NCBI GenBank assembly: GCA_020635205.1 | Contig: JACKAE010000003.1 | Location: 124,001 to 188,000 of the forward strand | Direction: 5' to 3' | Origin: Ignavibacteria bacterium | Lineage (GTDB): Bacteria; Bacteroidota; Ignavibacteria; OLB7 | Length of the DNA stretch: 64,000 bases | Part shown: one piece after another, positions 27,202-35,478 of the stretch | How the letters are laid out: every line of letters begins with the position of its first letter | Numbering within the stretch: position 1 is the stretch's first letter | Program-made: the position numbers and the translations under genes | Notes under the pieces: model-generated | The model's database searches: none | What the model was told of the DNA's origin: nothing | Seen by the model: the letters and a program-made list of their open reading frames with translations, nothing else

Positions 27202-27399
27202 TTGACAATTGAGTAAACAGGTATCAACCAGAACTCTGAAGTGGAGATAGGAATTACCGTAGCCTAGCCTTGCAACGGAATTCAGGAGATTGCTCAGAGA
27301 ACATTTGCAAGTATTATTCGCGAACATGACATCGGTCAACGTTTTTCACCGTTAACTGGGATAGTTTGATACTGCACCATTATAAGTTCACTATTTCAT

Positions 27400-27408
27400 G
27401 GAGGCAGG
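27400..27408 (+). promoter_or_regulatory. Strong Shine-Dalgarno site fixing a start
   Basis: GGAGGCAGG lies 7 nt before the ATG at 27416. It shows that 27416, not the in-frame ATG at 27398, is the start of the small oxidase subunit. Few genes in this window have such a clear site. Confidence 0.75.
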
Positions 27409-27415
27409 TAATTCT

Positions 27416-27598
27416 ATGAGCACAGACTCATCAACACAGGATCTGCACGTGCAGGATCTTGAGAACGCAGCCGTTCACGAAGAGTTTGAAGAAGAGAAGT
27501 TCGTTCCAAAAGGGGCGGTCGCCTTCTTTGGTCTGCTCGTTCTTTTTATCACAGCGTCGTGGTTCGTCATGTACTTCGATCTACTGAGGAGGAGCTAA
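27416..27598 (+). CDS. Small single-helix subunit of the ba3-type oxidase
   Basis: This 60-aa protein has an acidic N-terminal part (LENAAVHEEFEEEKFVPKG) and one TM helix (AVAFFGLLVLFITASWFVMYF). It lies 1 bp ahead of the CuA subunit II gene, the place of subunit IIa (CbaD) in ba3 oxidases. It is longer than the 34-aa Thermus subunit IIa. The assignment rests on position and topology, not on a sequence motif. Confidence 0.7.
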   Translation: MSTDSSTQDLHVQDLENAAVHEEFEEEKFVPKGAVAFFGLLVLFITASWFVMYFDLLRRS

Positions 27599-27599
27599 C

Positions 27600-28130
27600 A
27601 TGGACAAAAGAGAAAAGCGAGTCATCTTTGCTTCGATTGCACTGATGGGATTCTTCTTCTTAGCAGTTATTCTGGCTGTTTCAGGATTTGGCATCACAGT
27701 GCCAGATTGTATAACCGATAGAGAACCGTTCACGGAAGCGAAAGTGATTTCGCAAGACGAAACGCACTACGAAGTCCACAGCATCGCACGCATGTGGAGA
27801 TTCGAACCAACGGTGATTGAAATTCCAGCCGGTGCTACGGTCGACTTCTTCCTGACTTCAGCCGATGTTGTGCACGGATTCCAGATTGAAGATCGGGCGG
27901 TTAACATGATGGCTGTTCCCGGACAGGTTACCAGCACATCGATAACGTTCGACAACGTGGGAACTTATCGAATCGTCTGCCATGAGTATTGCGGTGCAAA
28001 CCACCACTCCATGGAGGGGGTAATTCATGTCCGCCCAGCAGAAGACATGGTTGCCACAAAGCAGGGTCTGGAACTTGGATCAGGTAGCTCGGTTGCCAGT
28101 ACGGCAGTCGGAGGGGGTTCTGAACTATGA
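27600..28130 (+). CDS. ba3-type cytochrome c oxidase subunit II (CuA)
   Basis: This 176-aa subunit has a single N-terminal TM helix (about 8-30), unlike the two in A-type subunit II, and a cupredoxin domain with the complete CuA set: H92 (VVHGF), C127 and C131 with H135 and M138 in CHEYCGANHHSM. It accepts electrons from cytochrome c and passes them to subunit I. A low-complexity Gly/Ser tail follows. Its TGA overlaps the ATG of subunit I (ATGA), so the two are coupled. Confidence 0.93.
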   Translation: MDKREKRVIFASIALMGFFFLAVILAVSGFGITVPDCITDREPFTEAKVISQDETHYEVHSIARMWRFEPTVIEIPAGATVDFFLTSADVVHGFQIEDRAVNMMAVPGQVTSTSITFDNVGTYRIVCHEYCGANHHSMEGVIHVRPAEDMVATKQGLELGSGSSVASTAVGGGSEL

Positions 28131-29923
28131 ACCTGAAAGAAGTAGCTATGGAGCTTGATCCGAAGCTGAAGCGTTTAACGCTGATTCAGCTTGCTGTCCC
28201 GGTTGGGTTGTTAGTAGTTGGTATCAGTGGTGGTCTGCTGCAAGCGTTGATGCGGTCAGGCCTTATCCAAGCCGACTCGGCACTCGGACTGGAATACTAT
28301 CAGGGCTTGACCCTGCATGGGATTATCAACGCGATTGTGTTCACAACGTTCTTTGCCGTAGCATTTGGTAATGCCTTAGTATCGTATGCCTTGAAGGCCA
28401 AACTGAACATGAAGGTTGCTTGGATATCCAACATCCTCATGCTTCTCGGAACGCTGATGGTAGCGGTAATGGTCTTCGCGGGGGAAGGTTCGGTTCTCTA
28501 CACCTTCTATCCCCCACTAAAGGCAAATCCGATCTTCTATGCGGGGTTAGCACTCTTCGTTGTTGGAAGCTGGGTCGCCTTCTGGAACTGGATACCGATG
28601 TATCTACGTTGGCGACGGGAGAATCCCGGAGAGAAAACACCGATGGCAGTGGTGGGGATATTTACCACATTCATTGTCTGGCAGATTTGTACGATCCCTG
28701 TTGCCTATGAAGTTCTTGTTCTGCTCCTCCCCTGGTCGCTTGGGTGGACAGATACGATAAACATTGAACTGACGCGGACGCTGTTTTGGTTCTTTGGACA
28801 TCCGCTGGTCTACTTCTGGTTGTTGCCAGCATACGTGATGTATTACACGATGCTTCCGAAACTTGCCGGAGGTAAACTGTACTCCGATTTAGCGGGACGT
28901 GTCGTCTTTATGCTCTTTGTCATCTTTTCGATTCCGGTTGGTGCGCACCATCAGTTTACAGAGCCTGGCATCGGCTCGGACTGGAAACTGCTGCATGCGT
29001 TTCTGACATTCGGCGTGGCAATTCCAAGTCTGATTACAGCCTTTACAATTGCTGCATCGTTAGAGTATGCCGGACGGAAGAGAGGAGGAAAAGGATTGTT
29101 TGGATGGTTCCGAACTCTCCCCTACCTCGACGGGGATCGCTATCTCTTCCCCTATCTCTTCGTCGGTCTGGTCATCTTTATCGTCGGTGGAAGCACAGGC
29201 ATTATCAATGCCTCGTATAACATGAACTTGGTTGTACACAACACAGCCTGGATTCCGGGACACTTCCACTTGACAGTTGCCGGCCCGGTCTTCTTAGCCT
29301 TTATCGGCATGAGTCTCTACATGGTAGAGAAAATGACCGGAAAGGAGGTAAAGTTCAAGAAGCTGGCAGCAACGGTTCCCTACATGTGGATTGTCGGCCT
29401 CTTCACCTTCTCCTTCGGGATGATGCGCGGAGGTCTCCACGGAGAACCACGACGGACGAACATGGGAATGACATACCTCAATCCCGACAGTCCGCTCTAT
29501 CGACCGGAATGGGAGCTTTATGTGACGTTGACTGTGATCGGCGGAGTGATTCTCTTCCTCGCAATGCTTGTCTACTTCGGCATCTTTTTTGGAACGCTGA
29601 TGGGCAAGAAAACGCGAAAGGAAGAATTAGTCTTCCCACTCTCGACATCGTATCATAACGAGAGAGCCGGGGCATTTGCGAACTTTAAGCCCTGGGTGAT
29701 CGGCGCAATTCTACTGATTGTCCTCTCGTATACTCCGGTCTTCATCGACGTGATGCGAAGTACGTCGTTTGGTGCTCCGGCCTACAATCCGCACCTGCCA
29801 GTGCCTGAGAATCAGATGGCAGCTCCTCCGGGAGAGAATGTGGAGGCAGAGCAACCAAAGGAAAGTGGGGAAACGTCGGGAGAGAAGGCCGCCGGAAGTG
29901 AAGCCGGTGTAGAAGAAAAGTAA
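28127..29923 (+). CDS. ba3-type (B-family) cytochrome c oxidase subunit I
   Basis: This 598-aa heme-copper oxidase catalytic subunit has about 13 TM helices. Low-spin heme His is in GLTLHGIINAIVFTTFF, CuB H225 with the B-family block GHPLVYFWLLPAYVMYY, a further CuB His pair in PVGAHHQFTEPGI, and heme ligands in WIPGHFHLTVAGPVFL. The motifs resemble Thermus ba3, not A-type enzymes: no HPEV, and GAHHQF in place of WAHHM. B-type oxidases usually have high oxygen affinity and one K-like proton channel. A charged tail (GENVEAEQPKESGETSGEK) is unusual. Confidence 0.94.
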   Translation: MNLKEVAMELDPKLKRLTLIQLAVPVGLLVVGISGGLLQALMRSGLIQADSALGLEYYQGLTLHGIINAIVFTTFFAVAFGNALVSYALKAKLNMKVAWISNILMLLGTLMVAVMVFAGEGSVLYTFYPPLKANPIFYAGLALFVVGSWVAFWNWIPMYLRWRRENPGEKTPMAVVGIFTTFIVWQICTIPVAYEVLVLLLPWSLGWTDTINIELTRTLFWFFGHPLVYFWLLPAYVMYYTMLPKLAGGKLYSDLAGRVVFMLFVIFSIPVGAHHQFTEPGIGSDWKLLHAFLTFGVAIPSLITAFTIAASLEYAGRKRGGKGLFGWFRTLPYLDGDRYLFPYLFVGLVIFIVGGSTGIINASYNMNLVVHNTAWIPGHFHLTVAGPVFLAFIGMSLYMVEKMTGKEVKFKKLAATVPYMWIVGLFTFSFGMMRGGLHGEPRRTNMGMTYLNPDSPLYRPEWELYVTLTVIGGVILFLAMLVYFGIFFGTLMGKKTRKEELVFPLSTSYHNERAGAFANFKPWVIGAILLIVLSYTPVFIDVMRSTSFGAPAYNPHLPVPENQMAAPPGENVEAEQPKESGETSGEKAAGSEAGVEEK

Positions 29924-29927
29924 TGGT

Positions 29928-30533
29928 ATGGTCGCGATGAAAACATCAGAGTGGACGATGCCATTGAAAGGGTTAGCTATCACTGTTCTTTGCATACTTT
30001 CTCTCCCTTCATGCGGAAGAGAGCCTGCCATCGCCGATGGTAGATCGTTCTCACTGCTGAATCAAGAGAATCAGGAAGTACGGTTCCCGGATGATTTCCG
30101 TGGGAAAACTCTGGTGCTCAGTTTCATCTACACAAACTGCCCAACTGTCTGTGTGATTACCACACACTCGATGGAATTGTTGAAAGCCGAGCTTGGAGAT
30201 CGAGACGACCTGTTGTTCGTCTCGATCTCGCTCGATCCCCGCAGGGATCGACCCGAAGTTCTGAACGACTTCGCTCGACTTCGAGGAATCGAGTCAGATC
30301 AGTGGCAGTTGTTAACCGGATCGATTGGAACGATCGACTCTCTCTGCGATGCGATGCAGGTATATGCACGAAAGAGTTTCATCGAAGAGAACGAAGACGG
30401 AACCGAGTACTACACAATCGATCACAGCGACGTAGTTGCAATTGTGAATGCTGACGGAGTGGTTCAGAAGCGATACAAGGGAACGGGACTTGATGTAGAA
30501 GAAGTAGCGGGGGCGATCAATGAACTTCTGTAA
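29928..30533 (+). CDS. Second SCO1/SenC-type copper chaperone, lipoprotein
   Basis: This 201-aa protein has lipobox SLPSC (C29) and copper-binding C71-PTV-C75 in YTNCPTVCVI and H166 in TIDHSDVV. It differs from the SCO at 26320-27201 by being anchored through an N-terminal lipid and lacking a C-terminal TM, so the two arose separately. Its place 4 bp after the ba3 subunit I gene suggests it serves that oxidase. ATGs at 29928 and 29937 are both possible. Confidence 0.9.
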   Translation: MVAMKTSEWTMPLKGLAITVLCILSLPSCGREPAIADGRSFSLLNQENQEVRFPDDFRGKTLVLSFIYTNCPTVCVITTHSMELLKAELGDRDDLLFVSISLDPRRDRPEVLNDFARLRGIESDQWQLLTGSIGTIDSLCDAMQVYARKSFIEENEDGTEYYTIDHSDVVAIVNADGVVQKRYKGTGLDVEEVAGAINELL

Positions 30534-31383
30534 AATTTTAGATGTTCGGCTTGTTCCACTTCTCTTTTTCCTTATCGTTGCCGGGTGCTCCGAGACGAAG
30601 GAAGAGAGTGGAACCAAGGGTGAGGTTGCAGCGGAGCAACCTCCTCAGGTCTGCGGGAGCGGGTCAATTCAGATAGAAGATATTTGGATAACGCCCGGAG
30701 CAACAGGAGGAACAAGTGGATTGTATGGAACAATCCGTTTTGAGGCAGAGGGAGCAGACTCACTTATAGAAATTCTCTGCAGCGAAACCGAACGGGTAGA
30801 GTTGCACGAAATGATTCCGGGAGAGGGAGAGGAAATGAAGATGGTGAGGATGACAGCCTCTCCAGTTCTTCAGAAAGGGAAGCCGGTAACTCTATCTTTG
30901 GGGGGGAAGCATGGAATGCTCGTTAACCTGAAGCAAGAGTTGAAAGTTGGCGACAGTGTTGAAATAGGATTCAGGATGGGGAGTGGTGATACAGTGCACT
31001 GCACCGCAAGAGTATCTACCTCCTCCCCTGCCGAAGCCCGGAAGAGTAAACGGAAACTGAATGGCCCGGGGGCAAAGCTCTACACACAGTATTGCTCTGC
31101 CTGCCACGGCTCGGACGGTGCAGGTCAGACGGGAGTATTTCCTCCGTTGACCGGATCGGAATTTTTCAAGGATAAGGATCGGACAATCGACGCCATTGTC
31201 AACGGTCTTCAGGGTGAGATTACAGTAGAGGGCGTCACGTACAACGGGGTTATGCCTCCGCTTCCCGACACATACGACGATGAGACTGTTGCAGATGTCA
31301 TCAACTATGTGTTGACACGATTCGGAGAGAATGCCTGGCAGACAACCCCGGAAGAAGTTGCCGGGATACGAGACAGAGATTAG
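30520..31383 (+). CDS. PCuAC copper chaperone fused to a monoheme cytochrome c (lipoprotein)
   Basis: This 287-aa protein has lipobox VAGC (C23), then a PCuAC-type cupredoxin domain (about 44-165) with H96 and M98 in LHEM, M106/M108 and H131-x-M133 in GGKHGMLVNL, the His/Met Cu(I) site of the family. A linker (about 166-182) leads to a class-I cytochrome c with C192-SAC-H196 in YCSACHGSDGAGQTG and a VMPPLP Met-ligand loop. PCuAC and SCO cooperate in loading CuA, and this gene overlaps the SCO gene by 14 bp, so both chaperones are co-translated. Heme on the same chain could reduce copper or cysteines during assembly, or carry electrons to an oxidase; that is inference. Confidence 0.85.
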   Translation: MNFCKILDVRLVPLLFFLIVAGCSETKEESGTKGEVAAEQPPQVCGSGSIQIEDIWITPGATGGTSGLYGTIRFEAEGADSLIEILCSETERVELHEMIPGEGEEMKMVRMTASPVLQKGKPVTLSLGGKHGMLVNLKQELKVGDSVEIGFRMGSGDTVHCTARVSTSSPAEARKSKRKLNGPGAKLYTQYCSACHGSDGAGQTGVFPPLTGSEFFKDKDRTIDAIVNGLQGEITVEGVTYNGVMPPLPDTYDDETVADVINYVLTRFGENAWQTTPEEVAGIRDRD

Positions 31384-31410
31384 AGGACGTTAGAACCGAT
31401 ATATAATTCC

Positions 31411-32361
31411 ATGTGGGATTTTCCATTTCTGCCAAATCAAGCGTCAACCTTCGCCGCTGAAGTCGATGCATTCTACTTCGCGCTGGTTGGCGTCACTGCT
31501 TTCTTCACTATCGCAATCTATGCGATGATCTGGTGGTTTTCTGTCCGCTATCGCCGCGGAAAGAAAGCTGACCGTTCAAATGCACCAACCTCTAACCACC
31601 TGTTAGAAGCTGTCTGGATTATTATTCCACTCGGCATCTCTCTGGCAATTTTTGGTTGGTCGGCGAAGATATTCTTTGAGATAAAAACTCCACCGCAAGA
31701 TGCGATGCAAGTGCACGCAATCGGCAAACAGTGGATGTGGAAGTTCGTGAACGAGGATGGGAAGTACGAGGTAAACGAACTCCACGTTCCGGTTGGGCGA
31801 GCAGTGGAAATCAAGATGATCTCACAAGACGTATTGCACGATCTCTACTTCCCTGCATTTAGAACAAAACAAGACGTGCTGCCGGGACGCTATACCACAC
31901 TCTGGTTCGAGGCAACGACACCTGGCACGTATCACATGTTCTGTGCTGAGTACTGTGGACTGCTCCACTCTGGAATGATCGGCAAAGTTCACGTCCTTAC
32001 TCAGGACGACTACGACGCTTGGTTAGCTGATGCCGGTGGTTCTGCAACGGCTTCCAGCGGAGGAGGAAGTGGCAACGCTCTGGTAGATGGTGCAAAACTG
32101 TTCGAGGAGAAAGTCTGCCACACCTGCCATAAGAGCGAAGCAACAGCAATAGCACCAACACTTGTTGGAGTTTACGGCACAGACGTACAACTGCAAGACG
32201 GAACGACGGTGACAGTTGATGACGCCTATATCCGTGAGTCAATCAAGAATCCGGGCGCAAAGATTGTTGCCGGATACCAACCCGCTATGCCGACGTATGA
32301 AGGACAGATCACTGAGGAGCAGATCGTCCAGTTGATTGCCTATATCAAGTCATTGAAATAA
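31411..32361 (+). CDS. ctaC: caa3-type cytochrome c oxidase subunit II (CuA plus fused cytochrome c)
   Basis: This 316-aa subunit has two TM helices (about 22-44 and 66-88) and a cupredoxin domain with CuA ligands H143 (VLHDLYFP), C178, E180, C182, H186 and M189 (CAEYCGLLHSGM). After a Gly/Ser linker (about 205-225) a cytochrome c domain carries CHTCH 236-240 and a likely Met ligand in QPAMPTYEG. This is the caa3 layout, taking electrons directly from ACIII or a soluble carrier. First gene of the ctaCDEF module. Confidence 0.95.
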   Translation: MWDFPFLPNQASTFAAEVDAFYFALVGVTAFFTIAIYAMIWWFSVRYRRGKKADRSNAPTSNHLLEAVWIIIPLGISLAIFGWSAKIFFEIKTPPQDAMQVHAIGKQWMWKFVNEDGKYEVNELHVPVGRAVEIKMISQDVLHDLYFPAFRTKQDVLPGRYTTLWFEATTPGTYHMFCAEYCGLLHSGMIGKVHVLTQDDYDAWLADAGGSATASSGGGSGNALVDGAKLFEEKVCHTCHKSEATAIAPTLVGVYGTDVQLQDGTTVTVDDAYIRESIKNPGAKIVAGYQPAMPTYEGQITEEQIVQLIAYIKSLK

Positions 32362-32381
32362 AGAAACAGGAATACATCGCA

Positions 32382-34067
32382 GTGGATACGACGATCTCCA
32401 ACACAACAACCTCTCCGCAAATCGGGTCGCCAAATGAGGTAATGCCCGCAGAGCACTACCTGAACGTCAAGTACGGCCTGAAGTCATGGTTGCTGACGAA
32501 GGATCATAAGCGCATTGCAATGCTCTACTTGATCTCAGTCACCGTGATGTTTGCGCTCGGGGGTCTCTTTGCTGGCCTTGTGCGCCTCGAACTGATAACG
32601 CCGGGGGGTGATTTCCTGAGCGCAGATGCCTACAACAAGGCATTCTCCGCCCACGGCATCATCATGGTCTTCTTCTTCTTGATCCCAGCGGTTCCAGCCA
32701 TCTTCGGCAACTTCCTGATTCCTATTCAGATCGGAGCAAAGGATCTCGCCTTTCCCAGAATTAACTTGCTGAGCTGGTATCTCTACATTATCGGTGCCCT
32801 GCTCGGTATCTCCGCTATTTTAGCTGGAGGTGTTGATACGGGGTGGACATTCTATCCTCCGTATAGTTCGCAATATTCGCAAAGCCACGTTTTGCTTGCT
32901 GGACTCGGTGCATTTATCGCCGGGTTCTCATCGATCCTGACCGGGTTGAACTTTGTGGTGACTATCCACAAGATGCGCGCTCCCGGTATGACCTGGTTCC
33001 GCCTCCCACTCTTCGTGTGGGCGCACTACGCAACCAGCCTTATCATGCTGCTCGGCACGCCGGTTGTGGCAATCACAATTGTTCTCTTGGTTGTTGAGCG
33101 GCTCTTCGGGGTGGGCATTTTTGATCCCTCTATTGGGGGTGATCCTGTGCTCTTCCAGCACCTTTTCTGGTTCTACTCCCACCCTGCCGTCTACATCATG
33201 ATTCTACCGGCCATGGGTGTGCAGAGCGAACTGGTGGCCACCTTCTCGCGCCGTCGCGTCTTCGGCTACAGCTTCGTCGCCTTCTCCAGTCTTGCAATCG
33301 CTATCATCGGCTTCGTTGTCTGGGGACACCACATGTTCGTTAGTGGACAGTCGATGTATGCTGGCTTGGTCTTCTCAATTCTGACGATGCTCGTAGCAAT
33401 TCCGTCGGCTGTGAAGACATTCAACTGGGCGTTGACGATGTATAAGGGATCGATCTCCTACGAAACGCCGATGATTTACGCCATCGGTTTCTTAGGTCTC
33501 TTCGTGATCGGTGGCCTCACCGGTCTCTTCTTGGGAGCAATGGGTCTGGATATTCACTTGCACGATACATACTTCGTTGTTGCTCACTTCCACTACATCA
33601 TGGTGGGTGGTACAGTGATGGGCTTCATGGGAGGCTTGCACTACTATTGGCCGAAGATGAGTGGACGGATGTATCCAGATGGGTGGGGACGCCTTTCGGC
33701 AATGATTATCTTCGTCGGGTTCAACCTGACCTTCTTCCCGCAGTTTATCGCAGGATATCTTGGAATGCCACGCCGCTACTACATGTACGATCCAGACTTC
33801 CACATCTGGAATATCATGTCTACAGCAGGGGCAACCGTCTTGGCAATAGGATACATGATGCCTCTCTTCTACATGGCTTGGTCATGGAAGTGGGGACGCC
33901 CAGCAGGGCCGAACCCGTGGGGTGCAAAAGGTTTGGAGTGGACAACGCAGTCGCCTCCAACAACATTCAACTTCGACGAAACTCCGATCTGGAACGAGGA
34001 GGCATACGACTACGATCCAGAAGAGGCCGAGGCGGAGTACGAGCGGGAATTCGGAACGATTAACTAA
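32382..34067 (+). CDS. ctaD: caa3-type cytochrome c oxidase subunit I, A2-like
   Basis: This 561-aa catalytic subunit has 12 or more TM helices, heme a ligand in AFSAHGIIMVFFFLIPA, CuB ligands H267 and WGHHMFVSG, and C-terminal heme ligands in HDTYFVVAHFHYIMVGG. The segment Y265-S266-H267-P268-A269-V270 replaces the HPEV of mitochondrial-type (A1) enzymes. This YSHPxV motif defines the A2 subfamily, known from Rhodothermus marinus caa3, where Tyr-Ser replaces the D-channel Glu. GTG start at 32382. Confidence 0.96.
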   Translation: MDTTISNTTTSPQIGSPNEVMPAEHYLNVKYGLKSWLLTKDHKRIAMLYLISVTVMFALGGLFAGLVRLELITPGGDFLSADAYNKAFSAHGIIMVFFFLIPAVPAIFGNFLIPIQIGAKDLAFPRINLLSWYLYIIGALLGISAILAGGVDTGWTFYPPYSSQYSQSHVLLAGLGAFIAGFSSILTGLNFVVTIHKMRAPGMTWFRLPLFVWAHYATSLIMLLGTPVVAITIVLLVVERLFGVGIFDPSIGGDPVLFQHLFWFYSHPAVYIMILPAMGVQSELVATFSRRRVFGYSFVAFSSLAIAIIGFVVWGHHMFVSGQSMYAGLVFSILTMLVAIPSAVKTFNWALTMYKGSISYETPMIYAIGFLGLFVIGGLTGLFLGAMGLDIHLHDTYFVVAHFHYIMVGGTVMGFMGGLHYYWPKMSGRMYPDGWGRLSAMIIFVGFNLTFFPQFIAGYLGMPRRYYMYDPDFHIWNIMSTAGATVLAIGYMMPLFYMAWSWKWGRPAGPNPWGAKGLEWTTQSPPTTFNFDETPIWNEEAYDYDPEEAEAEYEREFGTIN

Positions 34068-34086
34068 GTAATTAAGGAGCATACAG

Positions 34087-34815
34087 GTGTCGCACAGTCA
34101 CACACATGGTCACCCGAAAGGACTTGTTCATCATTTTGATGACCTTAAGCAGCAGAATGAAGCAGCAACGCTCGGAATGTGGGGTTTCCTCATCACGGAA
34201 ATTCTTTTCTTCGGTGGGTTGATTACTGCCTACATTATCTTCCGTGGACTCTATCCCGAAGTATTCCTTCATGGAAGCCACATGCTCGACTGGAAACTCG
34301 GAGGCTTGAATACACTCGTTCTCCTCTGTAGCAGTCTCACAATGGCTTTCGCCGTACACGCCTCACACGAAGGGAAACCGAAGTCAGCATTCAACTACTT
34401 GATCTTGACGATCCTCTTCGGAAGCGTCTTCCTCGTAGTGAAATACTTCGAATACAAGGCCAAAGTTGACCACCACCTGATTCCGGGAAGTGCCAGCTTT
34501 ACCTTCACCGAAGGTGGTGTCGACGCAGGGCGCGCTCAGATTTTCTTCATCCTCTACTTCGCAATGACTGGCGTCCACGCACTTCACATGATTGTTGGTA
34601 TCGGAATAGTTGCCTGGATCGCAACTAAGGTGCGGAACAACGCATTCACTAAAGACTACTATAGCCCGGTGGAGATGACCGGACTCTATTGGCACTTTGT
34701 TGATATTGTTTGGATATTCCTCTACCCTCTCCTCTACTTGATCGACCTGACAAAGGTTGGCGGAGGAGGGCACGCATTGCTCGATACTGATACGTTGATG
34801 AAGCTGCTCGGATAG
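34087..34815 (+). CDS. ctaE: Cytochrome c oxidase subunit III
   Basis: This 242-aa subunit has five or more TM helices with the family segments LGMWGFLITEILFFGGLI (helix with Glu), MAFAVHASHEG, MTGVHALHMIVGIGI and GLYWHFVDIVWIFLYPLLYL. Starts at GTG 34087 with a His-rich SHSHTHGHP N-terminus. Subunit III stabilises subunit I and supports proton uptake. It directly follows ctaD (19 bp). Confidence 0.95.
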   Translation: MSHSHTHGHPKGLVHHFDDLKQQNEAATLGMWGFLITEILFFGGLITAYIIFRGLYPEVFLHGSHMLDWKLGGLNTLVLLCSSLTMAFAVHASHEGKPKSAFNYLILTILFGSVFLVVKYFEYKAKVDHHLIPGSASFTFTEGGVDAGRAQIFFILYFAMTGVHALHMIVGIGIVAWIATKVRNNAFTKDYYSPVEMTGLYWHFVDIVWIFLYPLLYLIDLTKVGGGGHALLDTDTLMKLLG

Positions 34816-34845
34816 CCATCTATTCCGGCAACCGTCGCGTCACGC

Positions 34846-34878
34846 TTTTGAATTTTTCATTTTGACCTTTGAATTTTC
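34846..34878 (+). repeat. TTTTGAA-type heptad repeat upstream of ctaF
   Basis: A degenerate copy: TTTTGAA, TTTTTCA, TTTTGAC, CTTTGAA, TTTTC. It ends 3-4 nt before the ctaF ATG and lies inside the cta operon, so the element is transcribed as part of the mRNA. Confidence 0.8.
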
Positions 34879-34881
34879 TTC

Positions 34882-35304
34882 ATGGCTGAAGCACACATAA
34901 CAAAGAAAAAATACTGGCAGGTCTTCGCCTTGCTGATGGTTCTCCTCTTCCTGACGGTCTTTGTTGCCTACATGCACATCGATCCATGGTGGGCAATTAT
35001 CGTTGCGATGACCATCGCCATTATCAAGGCGGTGCTTGTTATTCTCTACTTCATGCACGTTCGGTACAACAGCAAGCTGACCTGGCTCTTTGTCATCTCA
35101 GGCTTTTTCTGGCTCTTAATTATGATCGGCATCACATTAACCGATTATAAGACTCGAAGCTGGGATCCAGTTGGATATACCGAAACGCCGACAACCTTCT
35201 CATCGCCATCCAAACTTCCGGCAAACATGTTCCCGCAGAATGAACCGGGAGCAGCAAAACAGGGGGAAGGCGCAGAGCATAGCGAGGATGCCGGACACGA
35301 GTAG
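34882..35304 (+). CDS. ctaF: Cytochrome c oxidase subunit IV-like protein
   Basis: This 140-aa protein has three TM helices (about 10-30, 35-58 and 68-88), with ALLMVLLFLTVFVAY, KAVLVILYFMHVRYNSKLTWLF and an MIGITLTDY end, matching the prokaryotic COX subunit IV family found as the last gene of caa3 operons. A soluble tail of about 45 residues follows. A strong terminator 37 bp after the stop closes the respiratory cluster. Confidence 0.88.
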   Translation: MAEAHITKKKYWQVFALLMVLLFLTVFVAYMHIDPWWAIIVAMTIAIIKAVLVILYFMHVRYNSKLTWLFVISGFFWLLIMIGITLTDYKTRSWDPVGYTETPTTFSSPSKLPANMFPQNEPGAAKQGEGAEHSEDAGHE

Positions 35305-35330
35305 GTTGAATTCAATCCGCCGTGGCGGAC

Positions 35331-35349
35331 AAAAGTAAAAATTCAAAAA
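35331..35349 (-). repeat. TTTTGAA heptad repeat, inverted copy
   Basis: Reads TTTTTGAA-TTTTTAC-TTTT on the minus strand. It forms the left arm of an inverted pair with 35385-35404. Confidence 0.8.
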
Positions 35350-35394
35350 GGGGAAAGGAGAGCATCACGTTCTCATCTTTCCCCTTTTTTGAAT
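35341..35394 (+). terminator. Strong hairpin terminator after the cta genes
   Basis: The arms 35341-35357 (ATTCAAAAAGGGGAAAG) and 35375-35394 (CTTTCCCCTTTTTTGAAT) pair almost perfectly, giving a GC-rich core flanked by A and T runs on either side. It works as an intrinsic terminator in either direction. The outer arms are parts of the heptad repeat. It follows ctaF by 37 bp and precedes the GH57 gene. Confidence 0.8.
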
Positions 35395-35471
35395 TTTGAA
35401 TTTGATTGAATGAGTTTGAAGCAGAGCCTCGCATTTCTATCTTTTGAATTTTGAATTTTTACTTTTGAATT
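35385..35471 (+). repeat. Two TTTTGAA heptad repeats upstream of the GH57 gene
   Basis: Copies are at 35385-35404 (TTTTTTGAA-TTTTGAA-TTT) and 35442-35471 (TTTTGAA-TTTTGAA-TTTTTAC-TTTTGAA-TT). The second ends 7 nt before the GTG start at 35479. Confidence 0.88.
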
Positions 35472-35478
35472 CCTCACA

